In this document: positions 18,070 to 27,069 of the stretch, in pieces
Layout: each line of letters begins with the position of its first letter
Numbering within the stretch: the first letter of the stretch is position 1
From: Collinsella sp.
GTDB taxonomy: Bacteria > Actinomycetota > Coriobacteriia > Coriobacteriales > Coriobacteriaceae
DNA: 64,000 bases
NCBI GenBank assembly: GCA_031296755.1
Contig: JAUMMZ010000050.1
Span: forward strand, 1-64,000
Direction of reading: 5' to 3'
Notes under the pieces: model-generated
Told to the model about the DNA's origin: nothing
Databases searched by the model: none
What the model saw: only the letters and a program-made list of their open reading frames with translations
Program-made: the position numbers and the translations under genes

Positions 18070-18973
18070 ACTCACCAGCGAGCAGAGACTCTCGCGCGCC
18101 ATCGACATCATGGAGGCCCTCTACGCCGCCGGCGAGAGCGGCATGACACGAACCGAGATTTGCGGCCGCTTTGACATCACGGGAGTATCGCTCGACGAGA
18201 TTCTCGAGATCGTCTCGACGCTCGCGGACCGAGAATCTGGTGCGCGCATCATCTGCGAATGCCACGGCGAGCGTGTGGTCCTCACTGGTGACGCCGGGCG
18301 TGTGCTACCGTTGCGCTTGAGTGCAGCCGAGGGCGCTGTGCTCAACCACGAACTTGAATCGTTGGGGATCGAGCCGCAGACGGCAGCTCGGATTCGACAC
18401 GCCCTTCTACCCGAAGAGCTCGGCTATAACCAGCGCGTCTTTGACACCGTCAACCACGGGTCGCACTGGCAGCAGCTGAGCTGTGCCATTCAGGACGGCG
18501 TTCGCTGCCGCATCTCATATCGCTCGATGGACGATGCACGGCCACGCGAGCGTCTGGTCGACCCCTTGCGCATTACGGCAAACGGCGACCAAACATACCT
18601 GATTGCCTGGGACATCACAGTCGATGAGCAGCGCACCTATCGCATGGATAAAATCGAGGGACTCGCCTTGACGGAAGACTCCGTCGTGCCTCACACACCG
18701 GACGTCGCATCCCTCCACGATTCCCTTGCCCGGACGCAGCGCAGCGCAAAGCTCTTGATGCCATTCGATATGGCGGAGCATCTGGACTGGGCCGGCATCA
18801 CCCTAATCGAGCGCGGCGGGGCAGACATGGCAACGGTAACTGTGCATTACGGCTCCGAGCGTTGGCTACTGAGCCAGGTAATCGCAGCGGGCGGAGCCAT
18901 CCGCATCTTGGATGACCCCGCCCTGTCAAAGCGCCTGTGCGATATGGCAAAAACCCTCGTCTGTCCGCTTTAG
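18056..18973 (+). CDS. WYL-domain transcriptional regulator (PafC-like)
   Basis: The product has 305 residues: an HTH near residues 5-65 (RLSRAIDIMEALYAAGESGMTR) and a WYL domain (CRISYRSMDDARPRERLVDPL, TYRMDKIEGLAL). ATG at 18056 is chosen; a TTG at 18035 is possible but lies in less conserved sequence. It overlaps its partner WYL gene and its stop overlaps by four bases the stop of the convergent DinG-type gene. Probably acts as a heteromeric regulator with the upstream protein. Confidence 0.82.
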   Translation: MPVRKLTSEQRLSRAIDIMEALYAAGESGMTRTEICGRFDITGVSLDEILEIVSTLADRESGARIICECHGERVVLTGDAGRVLPLRLSAAEGAVLNHELESLGIEPQTAARIRHALLPEELGYNQRVFDTVNHGSHWQQLSCAIQDGVRCRISYRSMDDARPRERLVDPLRITANGDQTYLIAWDITVDEQRTYRMDKIEGLALTEDSVVPHTPDVASLHDSLARTQRSAKLLMPFDMAEHLDWAGITLIERGGADMATVTVHYGSERWLLSQVIAAGGAIRILDDPALSKRLCDMAKTLVCPL

Positions 18974-21864
18974 CGCCGCCGCTCGTGGCGTGCGCGCCAC
19001 AGTTGCAGATAGTGCCCGATCTGCGCCGATTCGATGCGCTGGTAGGAGCTCGTGGGCAGCGACGTTAAGAACTTCTTTCCGTAGCCCTTCGTCACCAGGC
19101 GCGGGTCGGCCAGAATCAGCACGCCGCAATCGGTCGACGAGCGGATAAGGCGGCCGGCCGCCTGCTTGACCTCGAGCACCGCCTCGGGCAGCGAATAGCG
19201 CGCCCAAGCGCGGTCTTCGCGCAGGTTGCGCTCGCACGAGAGCGGGTCCGTGGGACTCGAGAACGGCAGCTTGGGAATGATGACGCAGCGCAGCGTCTCG
19301 CCGCTGGCGTCGAACCCCTCCCAGAAGGCCTTAAGCGCAAAAAGCGATGAAGTCGGCTCGTTGATAAACCGATCGCGCAGGCGACGAGGAGATGAGTTGC
19401 GCTGCTGGCAGTTGAGCTCCAGACCCGCACGGGCCATCTTGGGCTCAACGCGGGCGTACAGGTCTTCCATGTCGCGCCGATTGGTGAACAGTGTGAGCAC
19501 CGATCCGCCCATGGCAAGATGGGCGTCGACCAGCACGCGCTCGAGCGCCGTAAGATAGCTCTCGCGATCGCGCGGATCGGGGATATCGCCCGCAACGACT
19601 ACAGCCATGTTCGAATCGAAGTCGTAGCTCGAGTCCAAGTGCAGCGATGAGGATGTTGAAGCGCCGATGCGATCGAGGCCGACCGCGTGGTTAAAGTGTT
19701 CGAAGCTTTTGGACACCGTCATGGTCGCCGAGGCAAAGATAGCCGTGTGAACCTCGGGCAGCCACTCGGTTGCCAAGGCCTCGCCAATGTCGATGCGCTC
19801 TGCGGTCATTGACTCTCCGCCGGCACGCAGCCTGCGATTGACCTGCAGCGAATACACGTAGTGTTCATCGGTGCCATCAATGATGAGTTTGAGGTTCTCG
19901 GCCAGCTCGTGCAGGCGGCGCGAGATATCACCCAGGTCGACAACAACCTCGGGCTTGTCGGCGGCGACGGCTTGCACCAGCGCGTCGACGCTCTTGTCAG
20001 CCTGTTCCAATACGTCGATGGCAGCGTAGGCCGACTGTAAGAAATCATGCCAGTCGTCAGATTCGCGCAGCTCGGGGCCAATCCATAGATTGGCATTGTC
20101 ATAACCCCCACGGGCACGGCGGCCGAGCTCGCGAACGCCATCGAACACGTCGGCGATTGCCATGCTCGCGCGCGCAACCGTCGACGTCGCCTTGGCAGTA
20201 AGGCCCAGATAGAGCGTAGAGCCCTCGGAGGTTGCCAAATCACGGGAGACCTGGCTTAGCGCACCGGTGCTCGAGCCACCCAGGCGCTCAAACAGAACGC
20301 GTGATTCGTCCGCCGACACCACGCGCGCCCACTGACGGCGCGCCTCGCGCTCGATGGAATGGGCCTCGTCGATTACCCAATGACGAATCGGAGGTAAAAT
20401 CCTGCCCTCGGCCGCGACATTGCGGAACAGCAGGGAATGGTTGGTGACCACCACGTCGGCATGCGCTGCACGACGGCGAGCGCCGTGGACCAAACATTTA
20501 TCAGGGAAAAACGGGCAGAGGCGACGAGCACACTCGCGCGAGGCCGTCGTAAAGTCGGGGCGGTTGACGCTGCGCCACCGAATGCCGAGCGAGTCGAGGT
20601 CGTCATCGGCTGATTGGCAGACGTACGCCATAATGACCGCGACCGCCGTGAGCGTGTCCGCCGGATCGCGCTTGGTGGTAATCTCGACCTGGCCGCGGCT
20701 CATGCGCTCAAGCTTGCGCAGGCATGGATAGTGGTCATACCCCTTGAGAGCGCAAAATGACAGACCACCGTCCAGTTGCTCGGCAAGTTTTGGCAGCTCA
20801 TGGTACATGAGCTGGTCGGCAAGATTATTCGATTTGGTCGCAATACCAACCGTGATGTTGTTACGGCGCGCTGCCTCGGCAAAAGGCACCAGATAGGCCA
20901 TCGATTTGCCGACGCCCGTGCCCGCCTCAATTACACGATGAGTGCCCGTGACCAGCGCATCGCGGACCTCGAGCGCCATCGCGATCTGCTCATCACGCGG
21001 CTCGTAGGTGGGATACATGCGATTGACCAGGCCACCTGGCGCATAGTCTGCCTCAATCTCCTCACGACTCGGCATCTTGAGGACCGGCAGTTCGTCGGCG
21101 TCCACCCGATCGTCGGCGCGATCGGCCTTGAGAACGTCAGCACGAGCGGCGCTGAGAGAGAAGATAGAACCAGGGTTCTGCCCTGCCAAGAATGAGAAGA
21201 TAGGACGATAGGACCAAGGCACATCCGGATGCATGTCGGCTAGGCGCGCCATGAGGCCCTGAGGCAAGTCGGTGAGCGCCACGAGCAACACGCGCCATAC
21301 GCCACACAGGGCGTCGACGTCGGCATTGGCACGGTGTGATACCGAGTCACAGCCAAACAGATCGGCCATAAAAGACAACTTGTGCGATGCCAGGCGCGGA
21401 AGCGCGATGCGCGACAGCGCCAGCGAATCGATCCAGATATCGCTCACGTTGACGCCGCCTTTGACCGACTCGATAAACGAGCGGTCGAACGTGGCGTTAT
21501 GTGCGATTACCGGGCAACCACCGACAAAATCGGCGAGAGCGGCTACGGCCTCAACGGCCGACGGGGCATCTGCCACATCGGCATTTGTAATGCTCGTGAG
21601 CTCGGTGATCTCGGCGGGAATCAGCTGCTTGGGATGCACGAAGGTATCGAAGCGGTCGACGACCTCGCGGCCCGAAAGACGGGCCGCCGAGATCTCGATC
21701 AGCTCATTGTCCTGCACCGAAAGACCTGTGGTCTCGGTATCGAGGACAATCACATCTTCCTCGATAAGGCCGAAGGACTGCGTTTTGGCGCGTTCGGCAA
21801 GCGTGGCATAGGAGTCGATGACAAACTGCGGCGTTCCTGACGAAACCGCGTCCTCGATTAGCAT
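18970..21864 (-). CDS. dinG: DEDDh exonuclease-DinG-type helicase fusion
   Basis: The product has 964 residues. The N-terminal ~200 are a DnaQ-like 3'-5' exonuclease: VIVLDTETTG (DE), AHNATFDRSF (D), HRANADVDAL (H and D). The rest is an XPD/DinG superfamily-2 helicase with Walker A GTGVGKS, DEAH-box VIDEAHS, and an iron-sulfur type cysteine set (KGYDHYPC, then LCPFFPDKC before VVTNHSLLF). It would unwind and trim DNA structures in repair or replication. The ATG overlaps the ddl stop by seven bases (ATGCTAA), so the two are cotranscribed. The exonuclease-DinG architecture is known in Firmicutes. Confidence 0.92.
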   Translation of the reverse strand: MLIEDAVSSGTPQFVIDSYATLAERAKTQSFGLIEEDVIVLDTETTGLSVQDNELIEISAARLSGREVVDRFDTFVHPKQLIPAEITELTSITNADVADAPSAVEAVAALADFVGGCPVIAHNATFDRSFIESVKGGVNVSDIWIDSLALSRIALPRLASHKLSFMADLFGCDSVSHRANADVDALCGVWRVLLVALTDLPQGLMARLADMHPDVPWSYRPIFSFLAGQNPGSIFSLSAARADVLKADRADDRVDADELPVLKMPSREEIEADYAPGGLVNRMYPTYEPRDEQIAMALEVRDALVTGTHRVIEAGTGVGKSMAYLVPFAEAARRNNITVGIATKSNNLADQLMYHELPKLAEQLDGGLSFCALKGYDHYPCLRKLERMSRGQVEITTKRDPADTLTAVAVIMAYVCQSADDDLDSLGIRWRSVNRPDFTTASRECARRLCPFFPDKCLVHGARRRAAHADVVVTNHSLLFRNVAAEGRILPPIRHWVIDEAHSIEREARRQWARVVSADESRVLFERLGGSSTGALSQVSRDLATSEGSTLYLGLTAKATSTVARASMAIADVFDGVRELGRRARGGYDNANLWIGPELRESDDWHDFLQSAYAAIDVLEQADKSVDALVQAVAADKPEVVVDLGDISRRLHELAENLKLIIDGTDEHYVYSLQVNRRLRAGGESMTAERIDIGEALATEWLPEVHTAIFASATMTVSKSFEHFNHAVGLDRIGASTSSSLHLDSSYDFDSNMAVVVAGDIPDPRDRESYLTALERVLVDAHLAMGGSVLTLFTNRRDMEDLYARVEPKMARAGLELNCQQRNSSPRRLRDRFINEPTSSLFALKAFWEGFDASGETLRCVIIPKLPFSSPTDPLSCERNLREDRAWARYSLPEAVLEVKQAAGRLIRSSTDCGVLILADPRLVTKGYGKKFLTSLPTSSYQRIESAQIGHYLQLWRARHERRR

Positions 21865-22823
21865 GCAATGCCCGCTCGACGAAGGCCCATACGAATCAGG
21901 CTGTCACAGACCTGCGGGAACGTCATGTCGTCGGTGTGGCGGATCTCGTCCGGATACAGCGACGTATCGGTCATGCCGGGAATGGTATTGGTCTCGAGGA
22001 TAACGGGGCCGTCCTCACTCACGATAAAGTCGCTGCGCGAGATACCCAGGCAACCGAGGGCCTTGTGAGCAGCACAGGCAAGCTCCTGAGCGCGAGCGTA
22101 ATTCTCGGGTGAAATCTGCGCCGGAATGCGATGGATGTCCGTAGGGTCGACATATTTCACGTCCAGATCGTAGAACTCGCAGTCCTCGGGTTTGCGAATC
22201 TCGACAATCGGCAGAGCGCGCACGTCGTCCTCGCCGTACACACCGACGGTGATCTCGGTACCCTCGATGCACTTCTCGACCAGCACTTTGTCGCCGTACG
22301 CAAACGCCTTGGCGATTGCCGCGGGCAGCTCGGAGGGCTCATGGACCAGGGAAATGCCATAGCTGGAACCGTTGACGGCCGGCTTCACAAAGCAGCGCTC
22401 GCCACAAACCTCGACGATATGATCGATATCGACTTCATCGCCCACCTCGAGCGCGAGGCCGGGGGCAATGGGAATGCCCGCCTTGGCGTACAGGAGCTTA
22501 GAGACCTCCTTGTCGGCACCGCAGGCGCTGGCAAGCACGCCCGAGGCCGTGTAGGGGATACCCAGGGTCTCCATGGCGCCCTGCATGGCGCCATCCTCGC
22601 CGCCGGCACCGTGCATGGCGATAAACGCCACGTCAAAGCCGCCGGTCGCCATGGTTACCATAAAATCATCGGCAGCCGTGTCGAGCAGCTCCACCGAAGT
22701 GTAGCCGGCCTCCTTCAAGGCAACCACGACGTTCTTTCCCGAATTGAGCGAGATCTCGCGCTCAGCGGAATGACCGCCCGCCAAGACCGCTACGTGCATG
22801 TTCTCTAGGCTTTTACCCGGCAT
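21858..22823 (-). CDS. ddl: D-alanine-D-alanine ligase
   Basis: Ddl makes D-Ala-D-Ala for peptidoglycan with ATP. The 321-residue ATP-grasp protein has VAVLAGGHSAEREISL at the N-terminus, the HGAGGEDG motif, FVKPAVNGSSYGI, and the C-terminal ETNTIPGMT with Mg-binding residues. ATG at 22823 is chosen for its GAGGAGGAG box; an internal ATG at 22799 lacks one. It overlaps dinG downstream. The Ser-Tyr-Gly omega-loop residues (SYGI) suggest true D-Ala rather than D-lactate specificity, a family-based inference. Confidence 0.96.
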   Translation of the reverse strand: MPGKSLENMHVAVLAGGHSAEREISLNSGKNVVVALKEAGYTSVELLDTAADDFMVTMATGGFDVAFIAMHGAGGEDGAMQGAMETLGIPYTASGVLASACGADKEVSKLLYAKAGIPIAPGLALEVGDEVDIDHIVEVCGERCFVKPAVNGSSYGISLVHEPSELPAAIAKAFAYGDKVLVEKCIEGTEITVGVYGEDDVRALPIVEIRKPEDCEFYDLDVKYVDPTDIHRIPAQISPENYARAQELACAAHKALGCLGISRSDFIVSEDGPVILETNTIPGMTDTSLYPDEIRHTDDMTFPQVCDSLIRMGLRRAGIAC

Positions 22824-22908
22824 GGGCAGACTCCTCCTCTATAATTTCTGCAGCTGATACCATATTGTAGCGATACCCTCTACGTTTCCCCAAAATCGAA
22901 AGGCTTCC

Positions 22909-23961
22909 ATGAATCCCAGGACTAAATCTCAGGACATTCGCGACTTGAGCCAAAACGATATTCGCGAGCTCGTGGCCGAGCTTGGCCAGCCCGCCTTCCG
23001 CGCGAAGCAGCTCATCGAATGGGTCTTTGAGAAGAACGTTTGTTCGTTTGACGATATGACCAACCTTCCCAAGGCTTTCCGCGAGCAGCTTAAAGAGGCT
23101 TTCGCCTTTGACACGCCGACTGAACTCACCAAGCAGGTTTCCAAAGATGGCTCTCGCAAGTATCTGCTCGAGTACCACGACGGCGTTTCCGTCGAGACCG
23201 TCGGCATGCCCCGTCGTAACAAGCTTTCCGTCTGCGTTTCCACCCAGGCAGGCTGTGGCATGGGCTGTGCCTTTTGCGCTACCGGTCTCAACGGCCTCAA
23301 GCGCTCTCTGACCGCTCAAGAGATCGTCGACCAGGTACTTCATGTATCCAACGACTTTGGCGAGCGCGCCACGAGCGTTGTCTTCATGGGCCAGGGCGAG
23401 CCGTTTGCCAACTACGACGAGGTTCTCAAGGCACTGCGCATCCTTAACGACCCCGATGGCATCGGCATCGGCGCCCGTCATCTTACTGTCTCCACCAGCG
23501 GTGTTATTCCAGGCATTCGCAAGTTTGCCGACATTCCCGAGCAGTTCACGCTCGCTGTGTCGCTGCACTCCGCTATCCAGTCCACGCGCAACAAGATTAT
23601 GCCTGGCGTTAAGAAGTACACGCTACTTCGCCTTCACGAGGCGCTTCAGCTCTACACCGAGAAGACCGGACGCCGACCGACCTATGAGTATGCCATGATC
23701 GAAGGCGTCAACGACACGAATCCCGAGATGCAGGCGCTCTGCGACTTCTGCGAGGGAACGCTGTGCCACGTTAACCTGATTCAGCTTAACGACATCGAGG
23801 GCAGCCCGCTCAAGCCGTCGCCGATTCATAAGGTTGAGGATCTTCAGCGCCGCCTTGAGTCTCGTGGCATCGAGACCACGATCCGCAATTCTCGCGGCAA
23901 TGATATTGATGCCGCCTGCGGTCAACTGAAGCAACGCTTCAAGGTCCAGAAGAACGCATAG
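22909..23961 (+). CDS. rlmN: 23S rRNA (adenine2503-C2)-methyltransferase
   Basis: RlmN is a radical-SAM enzyme that methylates C2 of A2503 in 23S rRNA and A37 in some tRNAs. The 350-residue protein has the radical-SAM triad in GCGMGCAFCATG (CxxxCxxC), the motif FMGQGEP, and the C-terminal catalytic Cys region. It is divergent from ddl and ends in a terminator hairpin. No other gene is in its operon. Confidence 0.97.
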   Translation: MNPRTKSQDIRDLSQNDIRELVAELGQPAFRAKQLIEWVFEKNVCSFDDMTNLPKAFREQLKEAFAFDTPTELTKQVSKDGSRKYLLEYHDGVSVETVGMPRRNKLSVCVSTQAGCGMGCAFCATGLNGLKRSLTAQEIVDQVLHVSNDFGERATSVVFMGQGEPFANYDEVLKALRILNDPDGIGIGARHLTVSTSGVIPGIRKFADIPEQFTLAVSLHSAIQSTRNKIMPGVKKYTLLRLHEALQLYTEKTGRRPTYEYAMIEGVNDTNPEMQALCDFCEGTLCHVNLIQLNDIEGSPLKPSPIHKVEDLQRRLESRGIETTIRNSRGNDIDAACGQLKQRFKVQKNA

Positions 23962-23980
23962 GGGAGTCTGCCCCCCATAA

Positions 23981-23996
23981 CGTTTCATGTGAAACA
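23981..23996. promoter_or_regulatory. Degenerate parS-like site
   Basis: CGTTTCATGTGAAACA differs from the parS consensus TGTTTCACGTGAAACA at two positions. It lies just after rlmN, 2.1 kb from the three perfect sites near parA. Confidence 0.5.
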
Positions 23997-24000
23997 TCCG

Positions 24001-24034
24001 ACAGCCCTGGTTGCAAATAATGCAACTAGGGCTG
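24001..24034 (+). terminator. Terminator of rlmN
   Basis: ACAGCCCTGGTTGC pairs with GCAACTAGGGCTGT (14 positions, one mismatch), with a seven-base loop, then TTTCATTTGTTTTC on plus. Confidence 0.8.
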
Positions 24035-24097
24035 TTTCATTTGTTTTCATCCTAGTGGACTTGATTTACGTGAACTTAGCTTTATGGCCAAAATAAG

Positions 24098-24132
24098 GGG
24101 CCCTTGTCTCATGAATCAGACAAGGCCCCTTC
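24098..24132 (-). terminator. Terminator of the parAB operon
   Basis: GGGGCCCTTGTCT and AGACAAGGCCCC form a stem with one bulge around CATGAATC; the minus strand ends in CCCCTTATTTTGG. It lies downstream of the last gene of the minus-strand cluster. Confidence 0.7.
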
Positions 24133-24150
24133 AAAATAGGCAAGTAATTG

Positions 24151-24162
24151 TTAGGTACCTAA
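24151..24162. repeat. Palindrome TTAGGTACCTAA, copy 1
   Basis: This perfect 12-base palindrome overlaps the stop codon of the YtxH-like gene. An identical copy lies at 27655-27666, between jag and yidC. Confidence 0.6.
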
Positions 24163-24413
24163 TAACCAACATTTTCCCATTGATGGTCAACCCAGTCTTG
24201 GTTAATCTTGGGATTCTTAGTCATCTGAGCAGTGCGCATAGCGACATCTTCGGTCATCACATCCATTTTCTTCTTTGATGTATCGACGATATCCTGAGCT
24301 CCGCGCAGCAGTCGACCGCGTAGTTCATCATCTGTCGCAAGCTTATACCCCGCAAAAGCACCAGCGGCGACGGTGGTTGCCAACGCAATAGCCGCGAGAA
24401 CCTTATTCTTCAT
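24159..24413 (-). CDS. YtxH-like small membrane protein
   Basis: The product has 84 residues with an N-terminal TM segment (about 4-22, AAIALATTVAAGAFAGYKLA) and an amphipathic charged tail, resembling YtxH/general-stress membrane proteins. Start ATG at 24413 lies inside the last codons of parB (11-base overlap) and has AGGAGGATCAGG upstream, so I prefer it to the longer in-frame form. Last gene of the rpmH-parB cluster. Confidence 0.7.
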   Translation of the reverse strand: MKNKVLAAIALATTVAAGAFAGYKLATDDELRGRLLRGAQDIVDTSKKKMDVMTEDVAMRTAQMTKNPKINQDWVDHQWENVGY

Positions 24414-25308
24414 CCTGATCCTCCTGCCCAAATTGAATCATTTCGCCAAGGATACGGGAGAGCTCCTCCTCGTCTTTGAACTCGATTTCAATTTTGTTCT
24501 TGCCACGCGAGCTCTTCACACGTACATTCGTGTTGAAAACTTGACGAAGTACTCGAGCGGCCTTTTTGAATGACTGAGGTGTTGCCGGTCTCGGAGTCCT
24601 TGGCGTCTCTCCGGCAGAAAACAACGGAGCAAGATTTTCTGTCGCTCTAACAGAAAGACCTTCTGCGACAACTTTCTCAGCAAGTCGAATCCTGGCATCT
24701 TCATAAGGAACCGCAAGAATCGCTCTTGCATGACCTGCAGTAAGCTTGCCTTCGAAAATCATCTGCTGTACGACTTCGGGAAGATCTAGCAAACGAAGCG
24801 AATTTGTAATTGCGGAACGAGACTTACTGACAGCCTTTGATAACGCCTCCTGCGTCATACCGCTGGCATCAATGAGCTGACGATAACCCTTTGCCTCTTC
24901 GACAGGGTTCAAATCAGAACGCTGAAGATTCTCGATAAGTGCAAGAGCGAGCATTTCCTCATCATTAACTTCCTTAATGATGACTGGCAATTCTTCAAGG
25001 CCAGCGAGTTTCGATGCCTGGTAACGACGCTCACCGGCAATAATCTCATAGCCATTTCCGTGCTTTCGGACCAATAGTGGTTGCAAAACGCCATGTTCTT
25101 GGATTGACTCGCTCAACTCGCGAAGTTCTGTTTCATTAAAGTGAATTCGAGGTTGATTTGGATTAGGGACAATATCCTCAATAGGCAGTTTTGTTTCAGA
25201 TGCGGCATTTGAAGCCGATGCAGCCGAACCACCGGTCTCATACTCGGCCTCTGAGACCAAAGCATTGAGTCCACGTCCCAATCCGCCACGTTTCTTTGCA
25301 CTAGGCAC
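24403..25308 (-). CDS. parB: Chromosome partition protein ParB
   Basis: ParB (301 residues) binds parS, spreads as a CTP-dependent clamp and loads SMC near the origin. Visible features are the CTPase/ParB-nuclease-like motif ENLQRSDLNP and GERRYQAS, the central HTH (EALSKAVSKSRSAITN), and the C-terminal dimerisation region with KSSRGKNKIEIEFKDEEEL. The GTG start overlaps the parA end by eight bases. Three perfect parS sites lie just upstream of parA. Confidence 0.97.
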   Translation of the reverse strand: MPSAKKRGGLGRGLNALVSEAEYETGGSAASASNAASETKLPIEDIVPNPNQPRIHFNETELRELSESIQEHGVLQPLLVRKHGNGYEIIAGERRYQASKLAGLEELPVIIKEVNDEEMLALALIENLQRSDLNPVEEAKGYRQLIDASGMTQEALSKAVSKSRSAITNSLRLLDLPEVVQQMIFEGKLTAGHARAILAVPYEDARIRLAEKVVAEGLSVRATENLAPLFSAGETPRTPRPATPQSFKKAARVLRQVFNTNVRVKSSRGKNKIEIEFKDEEELSRILGEMIQFGQEDQDEE

Positions 25309-26101
25309 GCTTGATCACCTCTTTTGCAAGGTTCATATACGCTTTTGCACCCTTATTTTGAGGCGCATAGGTAATTACCGGCTCTCCAAAAGACGGAGCT
25401 TCAGAGATTTTTACGGTACGAGGAATTAAGGTCTTAAAAGCCTTATCACCAAAGTACGACTGAACTTCCTCAACAACCTGATTCGACAAAGAAGTACGTG
25501 AGTCATACATGGTCATAAGCACGCCATAGGTGTCTAAGCCCTTGTTCAGACGCGATTTGACCATCTTCATTGACTCAAGCAGCTTCGTTACGCCCTCGAG
25601 TGCATAATACTCGCACTGGATCGGAATCAAAACGCTGTCTGCTGCGGTCAAAGCGTTGATTGTAAGCAGGCCGAGCGAAGGAGGACAGTCAATGAAAATA
25701 AAATCGAATTCGTCTTGAATGGGCTCAAGCAAATCTTTGAGGCGGGTTTCACGAGCAATTGCGCTTACGAGCTCAATTTCGGCGCCTGCAAGCTGAATTG
25801 TCGCCGGAATAACGAATACCTTTTTGCAATTTGTATCAAGAACGAGCGATTCTGCCGGCACGTCATTCAGCAATGCATCATAGATGCACTGATCAAGGTC
25901 TTCTTTTTCAATTCCAAATCCACTTGTACTGTTTCCCTGCGGATCAAAATCGACAATCAGCGTCTTGCGTCCCTGTTCACCCAGAGCTGCTGCAAGGTTT
26001 ACAGCCGTCGTTGACTTACCGACGCCGCCTTTTTGATTGATGATTGCAATAATACGCGTGTCTTTTGCGCTTTTCGAACGCTTAACGTCGCGAAATCCCA
26101 C
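25301..26101 (-). CDS. parA: Chromosome partition ATPase ParA (Soj)
   Basis: This 266-residue P-loop ATPase has the deviant Walker A KGGVGKSTT, Walker A' DFDPQGNST and Walker B FIFIDCPPSLG. Together with ParB it segregates the origin and may influence DnaA, as Soj does in Bacillus. GTG start preceded by GGAGGGACC. It overlaps parB downstream. parS sites lie in its 134-base upstream gap. Confidence 0.97.
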   Translation of the reverse strand: MGFRDVKRSKSAKDTRIIAIINQKGGVGKSTTAVNLAAALGEQGRKTLIVDFDPQGNSTSGFGIEKEDLDQCIYDALLNDVPAESLVLDTNCKKVFVIPATIQLAGAEIELVSAIARETRLKDLLEPIQDEFDFIFIDCPPSLGLLTINALTAADSVLIPIQCEYYALEGVTKLLESMKMVKSRLNKGLDTYGVLMTMYDSRTSLSNQVVEEVQSYFGDKAFKTLIPRTVKISEAPSFGEPVITYAPQNKGAKAYMNLAKEVIKRA

Positions 26102-26140
26102 GGTCCCTCCTGGTGTGTATTAAAGCTGTCAAACGGAGGA

Positions 26141-26156
26141 TGTTTCACGTGAAACA
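26141..26156. promoter_or_regulatory. parS site 1
   Basis: Perfect 16-base TGTTTCACGTGAAACA, the ParB-binding consensus, 40 bases upstream of the parA start. Confidence 0.95.
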
Positions 26157-26179
26157 TTCCGATTCGATATCAACCGCCA

Positions 26180-26195
26180 TGTTTCACGTGAAACA
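26180..26195. promoter_or_regulatory. parS site 2
   Basis: Perfect TGTTTCACGTGAAACA, 39 bases from site 1, in the rsmG-parA gap. Confidence 0.95.
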
Positions 26196-26218
26196 CCGCA
26201 AGTTGTTAGTATCCATTA

Positions 26219-26234
26219 TGTTTCACGTGAAACA
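26219..26234. promoter_or_regulatory. parS site 3
   Basis: Perfect TGTTTCACGTGAAACA, again 39 bases from site 2, ending next to the rsmG stop codon. The regular spacing puts the three sites on a similar helical face pattern. Confidence 0.95.
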
Positions 26235-26235
26235 T

Positions 26236-26973
26236 CTAGGCAAGCGGATTCTTCTTTGCCATGCCATTTGCACGAGGCAATGAGACGGATGCTGGATGAC
26301 TCTTCTTAAGAACAATAAACTCCCTGTGGCCCAAGCCCTCAGGCAAATCGATTGCGTCATTCAGAAGCAAAGTGAAGCCACAGATCTTAGCTGCTGACAT
26401 GCCGGAAGTAAGCTCCTCATCCGATGGATTGCCCTTCGTAATAACAAATAGCCCTCCATCCTTGAGGTACGGAGCTGCATACTCAACAAGAATCGGTAGA
26501 GGGGCCAGCGCGCGGGCGGTTACGACAGAGAACTGTTTCTTATGGCTTCGAGCATATTCTTCAAGGCGATCATGAACTGCATGACCATATTTCAATCCAA
26601 GAGCATGAACAAAAGAATTGACAGCATCAACCTTCTTGCCAACAGAGTCAATATAAGTAGCTTTACGATGCGTGGTTATCGTTAATGGAATACCAGGGAA
26701 ACCCGCACCAGTTCCCATATCGAGCAAAGCTCCCTCAGGAGCCTTATTGATATAAGGGAGCAAGACAAGTGAGTCGAGGATATGAAGTACCGCAGCGTCT
26801 TCTACGTTAAGAATACGGGTGAGGTTGGTTGTCTTATTTGTTTCTAGAACCAAATCCAAATGCTGAATACATTTCCTTAGATCAGCATCAGTTATATTCA
26901 GGGAATACTCTTTGCAATAGGAAGTTAGACGGCTGAGCATCTCGTCAGTCTGCTGATCAGTAAGTACAAACAA
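26236..26973 (-). CDS. rsmG: 16S rRNA (guanine527-N7)-methyltransferase
   Basis: RsmG (GidB) methylates G527 in the 530 loop of 16S rRNA using SAM. The product is about 245 residues with motif I LLDMGTGAGFPGIPL and VVTARALAPL. I choose a TTG start at 26973 because AAAGGAG lies six bases upstream. An earlier TTG at 27021 is unlikely since it lies in the T tract of the preceding terminator. It lies in the classical jag-rsmG-parA-parB order. Confidence 0.93.
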   Translation of the reverse strand: MFVLTDQQTDEMLSRLTSYCKEYSLNITDADLRKCIQHLDLVLETNKTTNLTRILNVEDAAVLHILDSLVLLPYINKAPEGALLDMGTGAGFPGIPLTITTHRKATYIDSVGKKVDAVNSFVHALGLKYGHAVHDRLEEYARSHKKQFSVVTARALAPLPILVEYAAPYLKDGGLFVITKGNPSDEELTSGMSAAKICGFTLLLNDAIDLPEGLGHREFIVLKKSHPASVSLPRANGMAKKNPLA

Positions 26974-27018
26974 CAGAAGCTCCTTTCTGACAAAAATCAG
27001 TGTATCGAGAACTTTTGA

Positions 27019-27049
27019 CAAAAAAAGGGGACGTGGAAACCACGCCCCC
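27019..27049 (-). terminator. Terminator between jag and rsmG
   Basis: GGGGCGTGG and CCACGTCCCC (27027-27048) form a stem with a three-base loop, followed on the minus strand by seven T residues. It sits inside the otherwise continuous rpmH-to-parB cluster, so the rsmG-parA-parB part may depend on read-through or its own promoter. Confidence 0.85.
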
Positions 27050-27069
27050 TTAGCATAAGCTCGAGTAGA

